Assembly (NCBI GenBank): GCA_017475405.1
Contig: JAFVFN010000002.1
Coordinates: 1 to 64,000, forward strand
Length of the DNA: 64,000 bases
Source: Elusimicrobiaceae bacterium
Lineage (GTDB): Bacteria; Elusimicrobiota; Elusimicrobia; Elusimicrobiales; Elusimicrobiaceae
Direction: 5' to 3'
Shown here piece by piece: positions 51,587 to 61,985 of the stretch. Position 1 is the stretch's first letter. Every line of letters starts with the position of its first letter. The notes beneath the pieces were generated by a model. It was given only the letters and a program-made list of their open reading frames with translations. It was not told where the DNA came from and ran no database searches. The position numbers were made by a program, and so were the translations under genes.

Positions 51587-52090
51587 ATGAAAAGAATAAA
51601 TACCCGGCGGGGTTTCACGCTCATTGAACTTTTGGTTGTAGTTCTGATTATAGGTATTTTAGCTTCGGTTGCTCTGCCGCAATATAAGAAGGCCGTAGCA
51701 AAAAGCCGGCTTGCCAATATACGACAAATTGCGTCGGCTATAAAAACAGCAGAAGAGGCCTATTATTTGGCTAACGGAGAATATACCAGTGCCTATGATT
51801 CCCTTGATAAATTAGATATTAATATTCCTTGTACTAATGTACAAGACCAAAGTGTATTTAAGTGTGATGATTATTTTCTTATTGACGTAATACAGAACTC
51901 TGCTAAAACTATTCGCGCCGCATATTGTCCGGAATACCAGAGTGGATGGGATCGAAACAGCCAATATTGTGTTGGGAATCATGATTTTATGTATACCGTA
52001 TGGTTGGATCACTCTAAAAATCCCGGTCTGATTACGTGCACGGGACGTACCGATTTTGGAAAATCGGTATGTGCCGGGATGAATTTGTAA
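51587..52090 (+). CDS. Type IV prepilin-like protein (leader-RNA class, copy C)
   Basis: 167 residues. [20 protein letters not shown]: four charged residues before the Gly-Phe cleavage site. Glu5, hydrophobic helix, [16 protein letters not shown]; then [20 protein letters not shown] and six cysteines in the globular domain (IPCTNV, FKCDDY, YCPE, QYCVG, ITCTG, SVCAG). ATG 51587 is preferred over the adjacent ATG 51584 by SD spacing (AAGGAG). Preceded by leader RNA copy C. Followed by no clear terminator; the next pilin has its own promoter. Confidence 0.92.
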   Translation: MKRINTRRGFTLIELLVVVLIIGILASVALPQYKKAVAKSRLANIRQIASAIKTAEEAYYLANGEYTSAYDSLDKLDINIPCTNVQDQSVFKCDDYFLIDVIQNSAKTIRAAYCPEYQSGWDRNSQYCVGNHDFMYTVWLDHSKNPGLITCTGRTDFGKSVCAGMNL

Positions 52091-52175
52091 GACCAAAAAT
52101 TTACTCAAAGAGGTAAAGTGCATTAATTCCAATGATACGCGGAGAGGTCGATATCTTTCCTGCTACCGACGATAG

Positions 52176-52225
52176 CTTGACATGTTTTTTTTTTTTGATA
52201 TTTTCTCTTTATAGGGATAAAAACC
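52176..52225 (+). promoter_or_regulatory. Pilin promoter module with T12 spacer (copy 2)
   Basis: Same 50-nt core as 1966-2015: TTGACA (52177-52182), TG, twelve T, GA, TATTTT (52199-52204). Only one difference from the other copy. It is 15 nt upstream of the pilin ATG at 52241. Confidence 0.75.
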
Positions 52226-52240
52226 TAAAAGGAGAAATAT

Positions 52241-52774
52241 ATGCAAATAAATAAACAAGCATTTACGCTCATAGAGCTTTTGGTCGTTGTCTTAATTATA
52301 GGCATTTTGGCAGCGGTAGCATTGCCACAGTATAGAGTGGCGGTAGCTAAAACACGTTTCTCTAATTTACAAACGTTGGCGCGAACATATGCTCGTGCGG
52401 CCGAAATTGCTAAGCTAGAAAATGGAGTATGGCCACGAACATTTGAAACATTGTCCGTTGATGTACCAGGGGGGAGCACTTTGTCTTCTGCTAATTTATC
52501 GGAGGATACTTGTGCGTCTAATGAAGAAATGTATTGTTGTATCACCGGATATGTTTCCAGACAACAATATGAAGGTATATATTGCGGCCTTTTAGATTAT
52601 TCATTGGCGTATGGTTGGGAACCTCAATTTAAACGTAATGTCTGTATGGCAGCTAACAATACATATTTGGAACAGGTTTGTAAAAGCTCGGGAGGGAAAG
52701 AACATAATGCCGCTGGAAATCATCTAATTATTCCAGGAGGATATCGTTCCGGATATAATAGATACGATTGGTAA
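52241..52774 (+). CDS. Type IV prepilin-like protein
   Basis: 177 residues: [40 protein letters not shown]. Same N-terminal helix as the other pilins; the globular part differs (ARTYARAAEIAKLENGVWPR) and lacks the YYLANGEY word, but has six cysteines. RBS AAAAGGAG. Driven by the T12 promoter module. Followed by a 14-bp stem terminator. Confidence 0.92.
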   Translation: MQINKQAFTLIELLVVVLIIGILAAVALPQYRVAVAKTRFSNLQTLARTYARAAEIAKLENGVWPRTFETLSVDVPGGSTLSSANLSEDTCASNEEMYCCITGYVSRQQYEGIYCGLLDYSLAYGWEPQFKRNVCMAANNTYLEQVCKSSGGKEHNAAGNHLIIPGGYRSGYNRYDW

Positions 52775-52811
52775 TATTCGGAAAAATATTAAAAATTAAG
52801 GTGTATATAAC

Positions 52812-52841
52812 AACTCTCTGATATTAAAATATCAGAGAGTT
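52812..52841 (+). terminator. Terminator after the pilin
   Basis: Perfect AACTCTCTGATATT / AATATCAGAGAGTT stem with AA loop centre, followed by TTTGTGCATTTTT. Confidence 0.8.
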
Positions 52842-52896
52842 TGTGCATTTTTAGAATAGGCTCTGTTAAGTTTTCTAATAACGGATGCGTGGTCCC

Positions 52897-54204
52897 TTAA
52901 TTTTCTAGGAAACTATCTAATAGTCCAATCATGTATAGAGGAATATCATATAGATTATCTGTTCGTTTGTACGTCGCCTGCGAAGATCGGACTGCATATT
53001 GGGGTTGATATTGTTCTATATAGAACTGCAAACTTTTGGCGCGTAAGTTGGTGGAAGATTTTACTTCTATGGGCACTACTTGATTGTGGAGCTGTAAAAT
53101 AAAATCAATTTCAGCTTTACCGGAATCACTGGTCCAATAATTAATGGAGCGGTAAGAATTACTTTTTAATTGTTGCAGTACATACTGCTCGGTCAAAGCT
53201 CCTTTAAATTCTGTAAAAACACAATTTTCGTCTGCCACTGTTTGGGTAGACAGGTCCGATAAAGCTCCCAACAATCCGATATCGGATATATATAATTTGA
53301 AGGCGCTTCTGTCCTCATATGCTTTGATGGGTAAATGCGGTCGTGTAATACGTCGTACTTTATAGATCAGTCCACTGTCTTCAAGCCAATTGAGGGCTTC
53401 CTCATATTCGCGAGTGCGAGCTCCTTCTCTGACTAACCCATAAATAAATTTTTTATTTTCTTTGGCCAGCTGTGCGGGAATGGACTGCCACAAATCTTTA
53501 ATTCGATTAGCCACGGCTTTACTGGTATGTTTGGAAAAGTCATTCTCATAAGTGCGGATGATTTGCTCTTGTAGTGTTCGGACATGTATATAGTCGTGTT
53601 TATCCACGAAGTCCTGTACCACACGCGGCATACCGCCTACGTAATAATATTGTTTTAAATAAGTAATCAGTTGGGGATGGGACATGCGAATAAAATCCAT
53701 ATCTTTCTTCTGTAATAATTCAACATAACGTTTTTGTCCTAGAGCCACTAAAAACTCAAAAAAATTCAGAGGATACAAGTCTAAAAACTCTACTTTACCA
53801 ACAGGAAAAGAAATCCCTTCGTGCAGTGAAATACCTAACAGACTGCCGGCCGCCACAATGTGATATTGGGGGGCATTTTCACAAAAATATTTCAGTGAGG
53901 TAATAGCAGCCGGACAGGCCTGTATTTCATCAAAAATAATTAATGTGTCGTGCGGAAGAATTGTCTGGTTGTATCGGAGGGAAAACCAGTCTAAAATACG
54001 GTTCACATCATAGTCTTGCTCAAAAATCGGAGCAATGTCTTTTTGATCTTCAAAATTGATATATACTGTATTTTTGTATTCTTTGCGACCAAATTCCTGC
54101 ATAAGCCAGGTTTTTCCTACCTGTCGTGCACCTTGAATAATTAGAGGTTGGTGTTGGGGATTTTTTTTCCAAGCTACCAATTGATTGAATGCATTTCGTT
54201 CCAT
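52897..54204 (-). CDS. AAA ATPase with DUF4143 (archaeal-type ATPase)
   Basis: 435 residues. Walker A IIQGARQVGKTWLMQEF, Walker B LIIFDEIQACP, sensor motif YHIVAAGSLLG; then the DUF4143 nuclease-like domain with KLYISDIGLLGALS, NYWTSDSGKAEIDFILQL and VVPIEVKSSTN (D...E-x-K-like). These proteins are widespread in accessory regions; function is poorly known. Preceded by an unusual 33-bp triplicate repeat. Single gene. Confidence 0.92.
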   Translation of the reverse strand: MERNAFNQLVAWKKNPQHQPLIIQGARQVGKTWLMQEFGRKEYKNTVYINFEDQKDIAPIFEQDYDVNRILDWFSLRYNQTILPHDTLIIFDEIQACPAAITSLKYFCENAPQYHIVAAGSLLGISLHEGISFPVGKVEFLDLYPLNFFEFLVALGQKRYVELLQKKDMDFIRMSHPQLITYLKQYYYVGGMPRVVQDFVDKHDYIHVRTLQEQIIRTYENDFSKHTSKAVANRIKDLWQSIPAQLAKENKKFIYGLVREGARTREYEEALNWLEDSGLIYKVRRITRPHLPIKAYEDRSAFKLYISDIGLLGALSDLSTQTVADENCVFTEFKGALTEQYVLQQLKSNSYRSINYWTSDSGKAEIDFILQLHNQVVPIEVKSSTNLRAKSLQFYIEQYQPQYAVRSSQATYKRTDNLYDIPLYMIGLLDSFLEN

Positions 54205-54237
54205 AATATCTTCCTGTTACATGGGTTGTATTCTTAG

Positions 54238-54379
54238 TTTACACATTTTCCTATCGAACTTTTAACTAATTTTACACATTTTCGTACCATATTTGCAATA
54301 GATTTTACACATTTTCGTACCCAAAAGAGGATATTTTTATACAAAATATAAAGTTGACTTATCATTTTGTATAAAAATA
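54238..54379. repeat. 33-bp triplicate repeat and 16-bp inverted repeat upstream of the ATPase
   Basis: TTTACACATTTTCGTACC or a close variant starts at 54238, 54271 and 54304: exact 33-bp spacing, about three helical turns, on the 5' side of the leftward ATPase gene. Beyond it TATTTTTATACAAAAT (54332-54347) and ATTTTGTATAAAAATA (54364-54379) form a perfect 16-bp inverted repeat, with TTGACT inside the spacer. Likely operators for the ATPase promoter. Confidence 0.65.
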
Positions 54380-54434
54380 AGAGATCAATAAAGTGTACAT
54401 ATAACCCGGAAATCCATGGGAAAACATATAAATG

Positions 54435-54473
54435 ACATACTAATCCCCGGTCTTAGTGACCGGGGTGGTATGT
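54435..54473 (-). terminator. Terminator of the exported protein gene
   Basis: ACATAC-N4-CCCCGGTC-TTAGT-GACCGGGG-GTATGT: 8-bp GC stem inside an outer 6-bp stem, just 3' of the leftward gene ending at 54484. Confidence 0.75.
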
Positions 54474-54483
54474 TTAGAGCATC

Positions 54484-55611
54484 TTAAAAATACGGCGGAT
54501 AGTAATTTTCTTTTTGAGGGAATATCAGTTTTTCCAGCTGCTGAGAGAACTCAGGACTCTGTTTTTTCCAGTAGAGCATGGATTCATACAGCGCGGCTTC
54601 ATTCAGATTAGAGGTCAAATGTTCCCGCAAAAGCATACTTTGTGGCAGTTGATTATATTTGGCCATAAAATAGGTAATTTCTTCGAGGGTTTCTTGTTCT
54701 GTAAAGCGCGGAGTGGGGAAACGTTCCGTTAAGGCAAACAGACGTTCTAATTGCGGTATTACGGCTTCAAACTGGTTGACTTGGTTGGTGTATAACAGGG
54801 TGCCAACCCGGTTAAAAAGATCCCGTTCTGCACCTTCATTTTGCCACAGCGGAGGGCGGTTATATGTAGCGGTAAATACCTCCAAGGAATCAGCCAGTTC
54901 TTTATAAATGGCCACGGTTTCAACTACGGAGGGAGCCTGGGCCGCGTCATTTAATACGCGGGTATATTGTTCATAGGCATTGCGCAGTAAATTTAACAAG
55001 ACTTCATGATCGTCCGCTACAATGGTGTCTTCTTTGATAAACTCTCGGATGGCATCTTTGAGGGTTTCATCTACTCCGTCTGTTTTAAGCACATGACGCA
55101 AAGCCCAGGTGGGTTTGTGCGGATGGTTTTTTAAATACAGAAGTGCATTCCAGGCAAACGTTTCTGCTGGCATCATGGTAGCGTTAAATGTAGGTATATA
55201 TTTAGGGGCCAGGTGGTAGTAATCGGACAACTCTTGCAGCATGGCGGATTGGCTTTTTGCTTCTAAATGGGTGAGCAGACTTTTACGCAGGGTATGGTTG
55301 ACGATGTTTTCTTGTATATCCTTGCGTAAAGTGGTAAATCTGGTTCGCAGCGAGCCTGCATTTTGAATACGGTTATATAATTCACTGGCACGTTGCACTT
55401 CCTCTTGGTAAATAAAACGAGTATTAAGCGTTTGTTTGGCCGCACTTGAACCGAGTCCGCGGGTGTACATATACGTTGTTTTGGCCAAGGCCTGTTGACG
55501 TCCCATAGCCGGTAACGTCTTTACTGCTTTGGAGATCTGTGCTTGCGTAGGAATAGACACTCCCAGCAAGCAGATAGATAATATCAAAGATAAGGGGAGC
55601 ATACTCTTCAT
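54484..55611 (-). CDS. Exported helical protein of unknown function
   Basis: 375 residues. Signal peptide MKSMLPLSLILSICLLGVSI PTQA. The mature part is helical, with repeated short words of the type RPPLWQNEGAERDLFNRVGT and FPTPRFTEQETLEEITYFMAK YNQLPQ, perhaps two to three degenerate repeats of about 45 residues, each starting with a Pro-rich word. Not recognised. TATAGT (55623-55618) is 6 nt before the ATG: leaderless pattern. Confidence 0.75.
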   Translation of the reverse strand: MKSMLPLSLILSICLLGVSIPTQAQISKAVKTLPAMGRQQALAKTTYMYTRGLGSSAAKQTLNTRFIYQEEVQRASELYNRIQNAGSLRTRFTTLRKDIQENIVNHTLRKSLLTHLEAKSQSAMLQELSDYYHLAPKYIPTFNATMMPAETFAWNALLYLKNHPHKPTWALRHVLKTDGVDETLKDAIREFIKEDTIVADDHEVLLNLLRNAYEQYTRVLNDAAQAPSVVETVAIYKELADSLEVFTATYNRPPLWQNEGAERDLFNRVGTLLYTNQVNQFEAVIPQLERLFALTERFPTPRFTEQETLEEITYFMAKYNQLPQSMLLREHLTSNLNEAALYESMLYWKKQSPEFSQQLEKLIFPQKENYYPPYF

Positions 55612-55774
55612 ACTTATACTATAGCAGTATGGGACGCGTTTTACGAGGGCCTTTAGACCCAGACAGTATCTAGACCAAAATTTTTATTGACACGATGCAC
55701 GAGTGCCGGTTTAGAATAGATATTCCCACCGATTATGAAGTAATTAACCACCCGCAAGAGATATTTCCATGCAA

Positions 55775-55812
55775 ATATGCTAACCCCGGCCTTGAGGCCG
55801 GGGTTAGCATAT
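55775..55812 (-). terminator. Terminator of the envelope/pyrG operon
   Basis: Perfect 17-bp stem (ATATGCTAACCCCGGCC and its inverse) with TTGA loop, 3' of pyrG on the minus strand. The segment 55613-55774 upstream holds no gene. Confidence 0.8.
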
Positions 55813-55832
55813 ATCTGTGAAACGTATTGTTT

Positions 55833-57431
<1,599 letters not shown>

Positions 57432-58181
57432 CTAGTGTGAGCCGTGCAGCTCTTTGTAATATGCTTCTGCCCGATGTAAATCTTCTTCCGTATCAATGGC
57501 CGGACCGGCCGGTTCAATTTGTACGCATTTAATGGTCATGCCGTTTTCCAGGGCGCGCAGTTGTTCCAACTTTTCCATTTTTTCCAGCGAGCTTTGCGGC
57601 AGGGAAACAAAACGTTTCAGCGCCTCTTTACGGTATCCGTAAATCCCGCAATGATGCCAATACACAAAGTTTTTATTATCTTCAGACGGATCACGTCTAA
57701 ACGGTATGCGTGAGCGTGAAAAATACAACGCTTTCATGTCTGTGCCCAGCACGGCTTTGACACAATTGGGGTTATCAATTTTGGCATCATCGGTCGTTGC
57801 CATTACAGCCGTGGCGATATCGCAGGAAGGGTCACTTCGCAGCAGCTGTGCAATTTTAACGATGGTACTGGGCTGAATAAACGGCTCATCACCTTGTACA
57901 TTAATAATAAATTTTTCATCGCAGTTTTCGGTAGCCTGGTAAATGCGGTCCGTGCCGCTTTGACAGGACTCGGGAGTCATAATGACATTGGCTCCAAATT
58001 GCATACAGGTCGTAACGACACGAGGGCTTTCTGTGGCCACAACGATGCGTCCCAAATTGGCCTCTACACAGGCCTCATAGACGTGACGGATGACCGGTTT
58101 ACCGGCAAGCCAGGCCGTTACTTTTCCCGGAAAACGAGACGAGCCGAACCGTGCCGGAATGGCAATGACTACGTCGCTCAT
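57432..58181 (-). CDS. kdsB: 3-deoxy-manno-octulosonate cytidylyltransferase
   Basis: 249 residues. N-terminal VVIAIPARFGSSRFPGKVTA, RHVYEACVEA, INVQGDEPFI and KALYFSRSRIPF, RCGIYGYRKEAL-like (HHCGIYGYRKEAL). Activates Kdo with CTP for lipid A inner core. 4-nt overlap with the kinase gene upstream; 9 nt before pyrG. Confidence 0.96.
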   Translation of the reverse strand: MSDVVIAIPARFGSSRFPGKVTAWLAGKPVIRHVYEACVEANLGRIVVATESPRVVTTCMQFGANVIMTPESCQSGTDRIYQATENCDEKFIINVQGDEPFIQPSTIVKIAQLLRSDPSCDIATAVMATTDDAKIDNPNCVKAVLGTDMKALYFSRSRIPFRRDPSEDNKNFVYWHHCGIYGYRKEALKRFVSLPQSSLEKMEKLEQLRALENGMTIKCVQIEPAGPAIDTEEDLHRAEAYYKELHGSH

Positions 58182-59164
58182 GCGAGTACCTTCTCGATTT
58201 CTTCTTTGGTGGCCGTAGCCGTACCGGATTTACCGACTACAATGCCGGCTGCATAGTTGGACAGTACGGCAGCTTCCGGCAGGGAAGCACCGGCCGCCAG
58301 TGCCAGCGTGAATACGGAAATGACCGTGTCTCCTGCCCCGGTTACATCGTAAACTTCCCGGGCCATAGTAGGGATGGTAACGGGTTTTTTCTTGCCTTTT
58401 TCAAACAAGCTCATACCGTCGGCACTGCGGGTAATTAAAATGGAATCGGCATGAAGCATTTTAAGGATATGTTGTCCGAGATTCTCAATGGCCTGCTCTC
58501 CGGATTTGGGAGACTGACCGGCGCCTTCCCAGGCTTCTTTGGTATTGGGGGTCATGCAGGTAATATTTTTGTATTTTTTGAAATTATCAATTTTGGGGTC
58601 TACACACACCGGGATCCCTTTTTTGCGACATTTATCAATAATGGCTTTGATGTTGTGATCGCTGAGCATCCCTTTGCCGTAGTCGGATAAAATGACCCCT
58701 TTGGCGGTTTTAATGGCCAGGTCAAAGCTCTTCATGCACTGAGCCGCAATGGCCGGTGAAATCGTTTTTTTACTTTCACGGTCATAGCGGACAATTTGTT
58801 GTTGCTCAGCCATGACGCGAATCTTTTGCGTAGTCGGGCGGTCCGCATCTTCGCAGATACCGTACGTATTGATTTTTTTGTCACGTAAAAAACCTCTAAG
58901 CATTTCACCGCCCAAATCCGGTCCTACTACTGAGATCATGACCGGTTTGGCGCCCAAAGCGGCTAGGTTGACCGCCACGTTACCCGCACCGCCGGCCACG
59001 AAGAACTCATTATTAACGGCTACAACCGGTACCGGTGCTTCCGGTGAAATACGAGACACCGACCCTTTAATAAAGTGGTCGAGCATAATATCGCCCACCA
59101 CGATGATTTCCTGACCGGCTAATTTATTTAAGATAGTTTTTAATCGTTTGGTCGTAATTGCCAT
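58178..59164 (-). CDS. rfaE1: D-glycero-beta-D-manno-heptose-7-phosphate kinase (HldE N-domain type)
   Basis: 328 residues from ATG 59164 (AAGGGAGAAG upstream; the longer frame to 59194 lacks an RBS). PfkB/ribokinase fold: EIIVVGDIMLDHFIKGSVSR ISPEAPVPV, GGAGNVAVNLAALG, ILSDYGKG and DVTGAGDTVISVFTLALA with catalytic Asp. Corresponds to the kinase half of HldE; the adenylyltransferase half must be elsewhere. Part of the heptose pathway with gmhB upstream. Confidence 0.93.
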   Translation of the reverse strand: MAITTKRLKTILNKLAGQEIIVVGDIMLDHFIKGSVSRISPEAPVPVVAVNNEFFVAGGAGNVAVNLAALGAKPVMISVVGPDLGGEMLRGFLRDKKINTYGICEDADRPTTQKIRVMAEQQQIVRYDRESKKTISPAIAAQCMKSFDLAIKTAKGVILSDYGKGMLSDHNIKAIIDKCRKKGIPVCVDPKIDNFKKYKNITCMTPNTKEAWEGAGQSPKSGEQAIENLGQHILKMLHADSILITRSADGMSLFEKGKKKPVTIPTMAREVYDVTGAGDTVISVFTLALAAGASLPEAAVLSNYAAGIVVGKSGTATATKEEIEKVLA

Positions 59165-59200
59165 AGCTTCTCCCTTATAGTTCTCTCTTATCATTATAAC

Positions 59201-60355
59201 TTAATTACGCGTGTAGGCCAACAGCTCGGCCGAAACGCTTCCGATAAATACTTCTACAGACATTTTAACAGGCATTCGATACATATCATCTGTGAGCCAT
59301 ACTTTGAGGCTCTTGCCCTTTGCTACAAAAATCCCTTCCCCGCGAATTTGCGGTTCCACGACCCAGCAGTTAAACTTGCCTGCCGGCGTTTTGACGGTTT
59401 CTTTGCCAAGTACCTTGACAATAAGCGGGTATTGTTTTTCGCGGTTTACGATATCAAATACTACATCTTTACCTACTTCCAACGGTTTGGCCCGGACATA
59501 ATATAAGGACGAAAGCATGTCGAGAACTTCCTGGTCCAGCTCACCGGCAATCACGCGCGGTTCGTTTTTCTTTTGGATTTCACCGTAAAAACGTCCGTTT
59601 TCGTTATCAAAACTCAGCCATTCATCGCGTTTGTAATTACCTTCCCGCACGCTTTGGGAATATCCCAGTGAATGTAAACTTTGCGTATCAATCCAAGAAT
59701 AATTTACATCGCGTACTTTAAATACGGAATCTATTACGCTGGCCGAGAAAGCAGTGGTCTGAATTAAATAAGCCGTCTTGCCGTTTTTGTTAACTAATCC
59801 GCGTGTTTTAATATAGGCAGTCCCGGCCTTTACAAAGGAATAATAAAGCCCGTATTGCAGGCTTTCGTTGCTCCAGGGTGCGTTCGTATGATCCGGCAGT
59901 ACCGGTTCGTATGCCAAGGGACTTAGCAGCCTTTCCTGGGTGGGTAGAATAGATTCTTTTTTAAAGGAAGCCGTATCGGGTTGCACGGCGGTTAATGTTT
60001 GGTTGGCACGGTCCCGGGCGATAACGACTGCCGCGGCTTGCGGGGTAAATACAGGCGAAGAGTCCTTCTGCTTGGCAATTGGAGCTTTTGTAGGAGAAAC
60101 AGTGTCCAAAGTCGGGGGGAGTGTAACTGCCTTGGAGGTTTGTTTTGAAGCAGACTGTGTGATCGCTTTAGACGCAACAGCAGACGCTTTTTTATCTGCC
60201 TGCGCTTGTGTCGTAGTAGGAACATCCTCAGACTGTTCAACGGACTCATTTAAAGTGGGGGTGGTTAGGGATGCGGCAGCGTTTGATGGTTGTGTGGAAT
60301 GGCAACAGCAGGCTGCCAATAAACTGGATAGGATTATCGAGGTAAATTGTTTCAT
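59201..60355 (-). CDS. DUF3108 lipoprotein
   Basis: 384 residues. Lipoprotein signal MKQFTSIILSSLLAACC. Low-complexity Thr/Gln/Ala linker to about 130, then DUF3108: YGLYYSFVKAGTAYIKTRG, VNYSWIDTQSLHSLGYSQSV, YYVRAKPLEVGKDVVFDIVN, FNCWVVEPQI. A periplasmic or outer-membrane-facing protein of unknown function, often near envelope genes. Overlaps gmhB by 4 nt. Confidence 0.85.
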   Translation of the reverse strand: MKQFTSIILSSLLAACCCHSTQPSNAAASLTTPTLNESVEQSEDVPTTTQAQADKKASAVASKAITQSASKQTSKAVTLPPTLDTVSPTKAPIAKQKDSSPVFTPQAAAVVIARDRANQTLTAVQPDTASFKKESILPTQERLLSPLAYEPVLPDHTNAPWSNESLQYGLYYSFVKAGTAYIKTRGLVNKNGKTAYLIQTTAFSASVIDSVFKVRDVNYSWIDTQSLHSLGYSQSVREGNYKRDEWLSFDNENGRFYGEIQKKNEPRVIAGELDQEVLDMLSSLYYVRAKPLEVGKDVVFDIVNREKQYPLIVKVLGKETVKTPAGKFNCWVVEPQIRGEGIFVAKGKSLKVWLTDDMYRMPVKMSVEVFIGSVSAELLAYTRN

Positions 60356-60900
60356 AGCTGTTCACTGTCTGCAATAATAAATTTAGCCGCGTTGAGTAGA
60401 TTTGTTGCCACTTTATCGGGACGTAAATCCGGGTATTTTTGCAAATGATGACGTCCGTTGGCCGTAGTCACTAACACCGATTTACATCCCAGGGCATGAC
60501 CAAATTGTACGTCGGCTTTTTTGTCACCAATCATATAGGAACTTGTGGGATCAATATGATATTTTTGAATGAGTTCTAGCCCCAGTTTTGGCAGCGGTTT
60601 TCGGCAAGTACAGTTTTCCTGCGGAGCGTGCGGACAAAATACGATGTCATTGATGTGCACCGGCCGAAGCAGGTTTTGCAAATGTGCGTGCACGGCATTT
60701 ACTTCTCGGGCCGTAAAGTACCCGCGCCCGATACCCGATTGGTTGGATACAATAAATAACTTAAACCCGCTTTTGGATAGTAAGGACAAAGCGGGTTTCG
60801 TACTTTTATAAAGACGAACTTGGTTGGGGTCTGAGAGGTATACACCGGGTTTTTCGTAGATAAGAGTTCCGTCTCGGTCTAGAAATACGGCTTTAATCAT
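60352..60900 (-). CDS. gmhB: D-glycero-D-manno-heptose 1,7-bisphosphate 7-phosphatase
   Basis: 182 residues from ATG 60900, overlapping the upstream stop as ATGA. HAD motifs: IKAVFLDRDGTLIYEKPGVY, FIVSNQSGIGRGYF, CPHAPQENCTCRKP (zinc-binding Cys/His loop typical of GmhB) and YMIGDKKADVQFG. Removes the 7-phosphate during heptose synthesis for LPS. Confidence 0.93.
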   Translation of the reverse strand: MIKAVFLDRDGTLIYEKPGVYLSDPNQVRLYKSTKPALSLLSKSGFKLFIVSNQSGIGRGYFTAREVNAVHAHLQNLLRPVHINDIVFCPHAPQENCTCRKPLPKLGLELIQKYHIDPTSSYMIGDKKADVQFGHALGCKSVLVTTANGRHHLQKYPDLRPDKVATNLLNAAKFIIADSEQL

Positions 60901-61841
60901 ACACGTTCCTCCGGGTGCGCTTGTAAATAGCGCTCTCCCTCCGCTTCGCGCTTCCATAAATTATGGGCCCATAACCAGGAGGCCGGGTCTTCATGCAGAC
61001 AAAACTCATAAAAAGCGATCAGTTGCCGAGTAAAACGGCGTGTGTTTTCGGCGTTATATTCGGTGGGGGGAAGAAGCGGATCTTTGATCTCACAGACTAG
61101 CAGTCCGTCCTTTTCGCGCCGCACCTGTACCGGGAATACGGGGATCTGCATCTTAATGGCCAACAGTGCCGTAATCGGGGAAAACGCTGCGATGCGTCCC
61201 ATAAACGGAATCCATACCTGACTGGACCCGGCGTTTTGGTCAATTAAAATACCCAGAAGTTTTTTCTTTTTGATCCAACGCATACAGGCAAAAAAGGGTT
61301 TATCCTGATGATTGCTGTAAAAAGTACGGCCGGTAAAAATATTACGCAGCCGATTCATTTCTTGATCAATATAAGGATTATCTGCCCGCAAGGCCAGTAC
61401 CGCTTTATCCATACCGTATACGGAAGCAGCCAGTCCGAAAGCCTCCCAGTTGGTAAAGTGCCCGATATGAATAATCCCGCCGGTAGTTCCCTGGGCCTGT
61501 TGGATTTTTTCAAGCCCTGTTACCCGGCAATGTTTTTTAAAGTTTTCACGGCTCATGTGGGTAAGTTGAATAAACTCGGCTAAAATCGTTCCCATATTAC
61601 GCCAGGAGTCTTTGGCAATTTGGTGTACTTGCTGCGCGGATTTGTCTGGAAAAGCGCGTGCAATGTCGTATTCCATACGTTTAAAGCGATTTGGGAAAAA
61701 AATCGTCGTCCATCCCATGAGCATACGGCTGATGAAAATAGAAAAACGATACGGAAGCAGCGCAAAGAGCACGCAAAATGCTTTAAGAGCCAGATATTGC
61801 AGGTAATGAAACGCAGTTTTTTGAAAACGGGTTTGTGACAT
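60897..61841 (-). CDS. LpxL/HtrB-like lipid A acyltransferase
   Basis: 314 residues, N-terminal membrane helix (LALKAFCVLFALLPYRFSIFI). Acyltransferase motif GIIHIGHFTNWEAFGL with the HX4E pair, GILIDQNAGSSQVWIPFMGR, PVFPVQVRREKDG, WLWAHNLWK. Adds a secondary acyl chain to lipid A or a related lipid. First gene of the six-gene envelope operon; TATAAT 61853-61848, 6 nt before the ATG, so leaderless. Confidence 0.9.
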   Translation of the reverse strand: MSQTRFQKTAFHYLQYLALKAFCVLFALLPYRFSIFISRMLMGWTTIFFPNRFKRMEYDIARAFPDKSAQQVHQIAKDSWRNMGTILAEFIQLTHMSRENFKKHCRVTGLEKIQQAQGTTGGIIHIGHFTNWEAFGLAASVYGMDKAVLALRADNPYIDQEMNRLRNIFTGRTFYSNHQDKPFFACMRWIKKKKLLGILIDQNAGSSQVWIPFMGRIAAFSPITALLAIKMQIPVFPVQVRREKDGLLVCEIKDPLLPPTEYNAENTRRFTRQLIAFYEFCLHEDPASWLWAHNLWKREAEGERYLQAHPEERV

Positions 61842-61920
61842 ACCTTTATTATAGCAAGTTTTGGGTGGTTTCTATAAAAAATAGGACCAAGGGCCTATGT
61901 CACATTGGGACTTTATATAC

Positions 61921-61948
61921 TTGAAATTCATATAGAAACATCTATACT
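61921..61948 (+). promoter_or_regulatory. Promoter of the phase-variable secreted protein
   Basis: TTGAAA (61921-61926), 16-nt spacer, TATACT (61943-61948), followed by AGGAGGAGA (61972-61980), the strongest Shine-Dalgarno in this part of the window. Confidence 0.75.
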
Positions 61949-61985
61949 ATTATTACCTAATACTTTGAACTAGGAGGAGACATTT

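Noticed and set aside
54238..54321. CRISPR array
   Set aside because: Only three units, no spacers of independent sequence beyond 15 nt, and no cas genes. No CRISPR was seen anywhere in the window.
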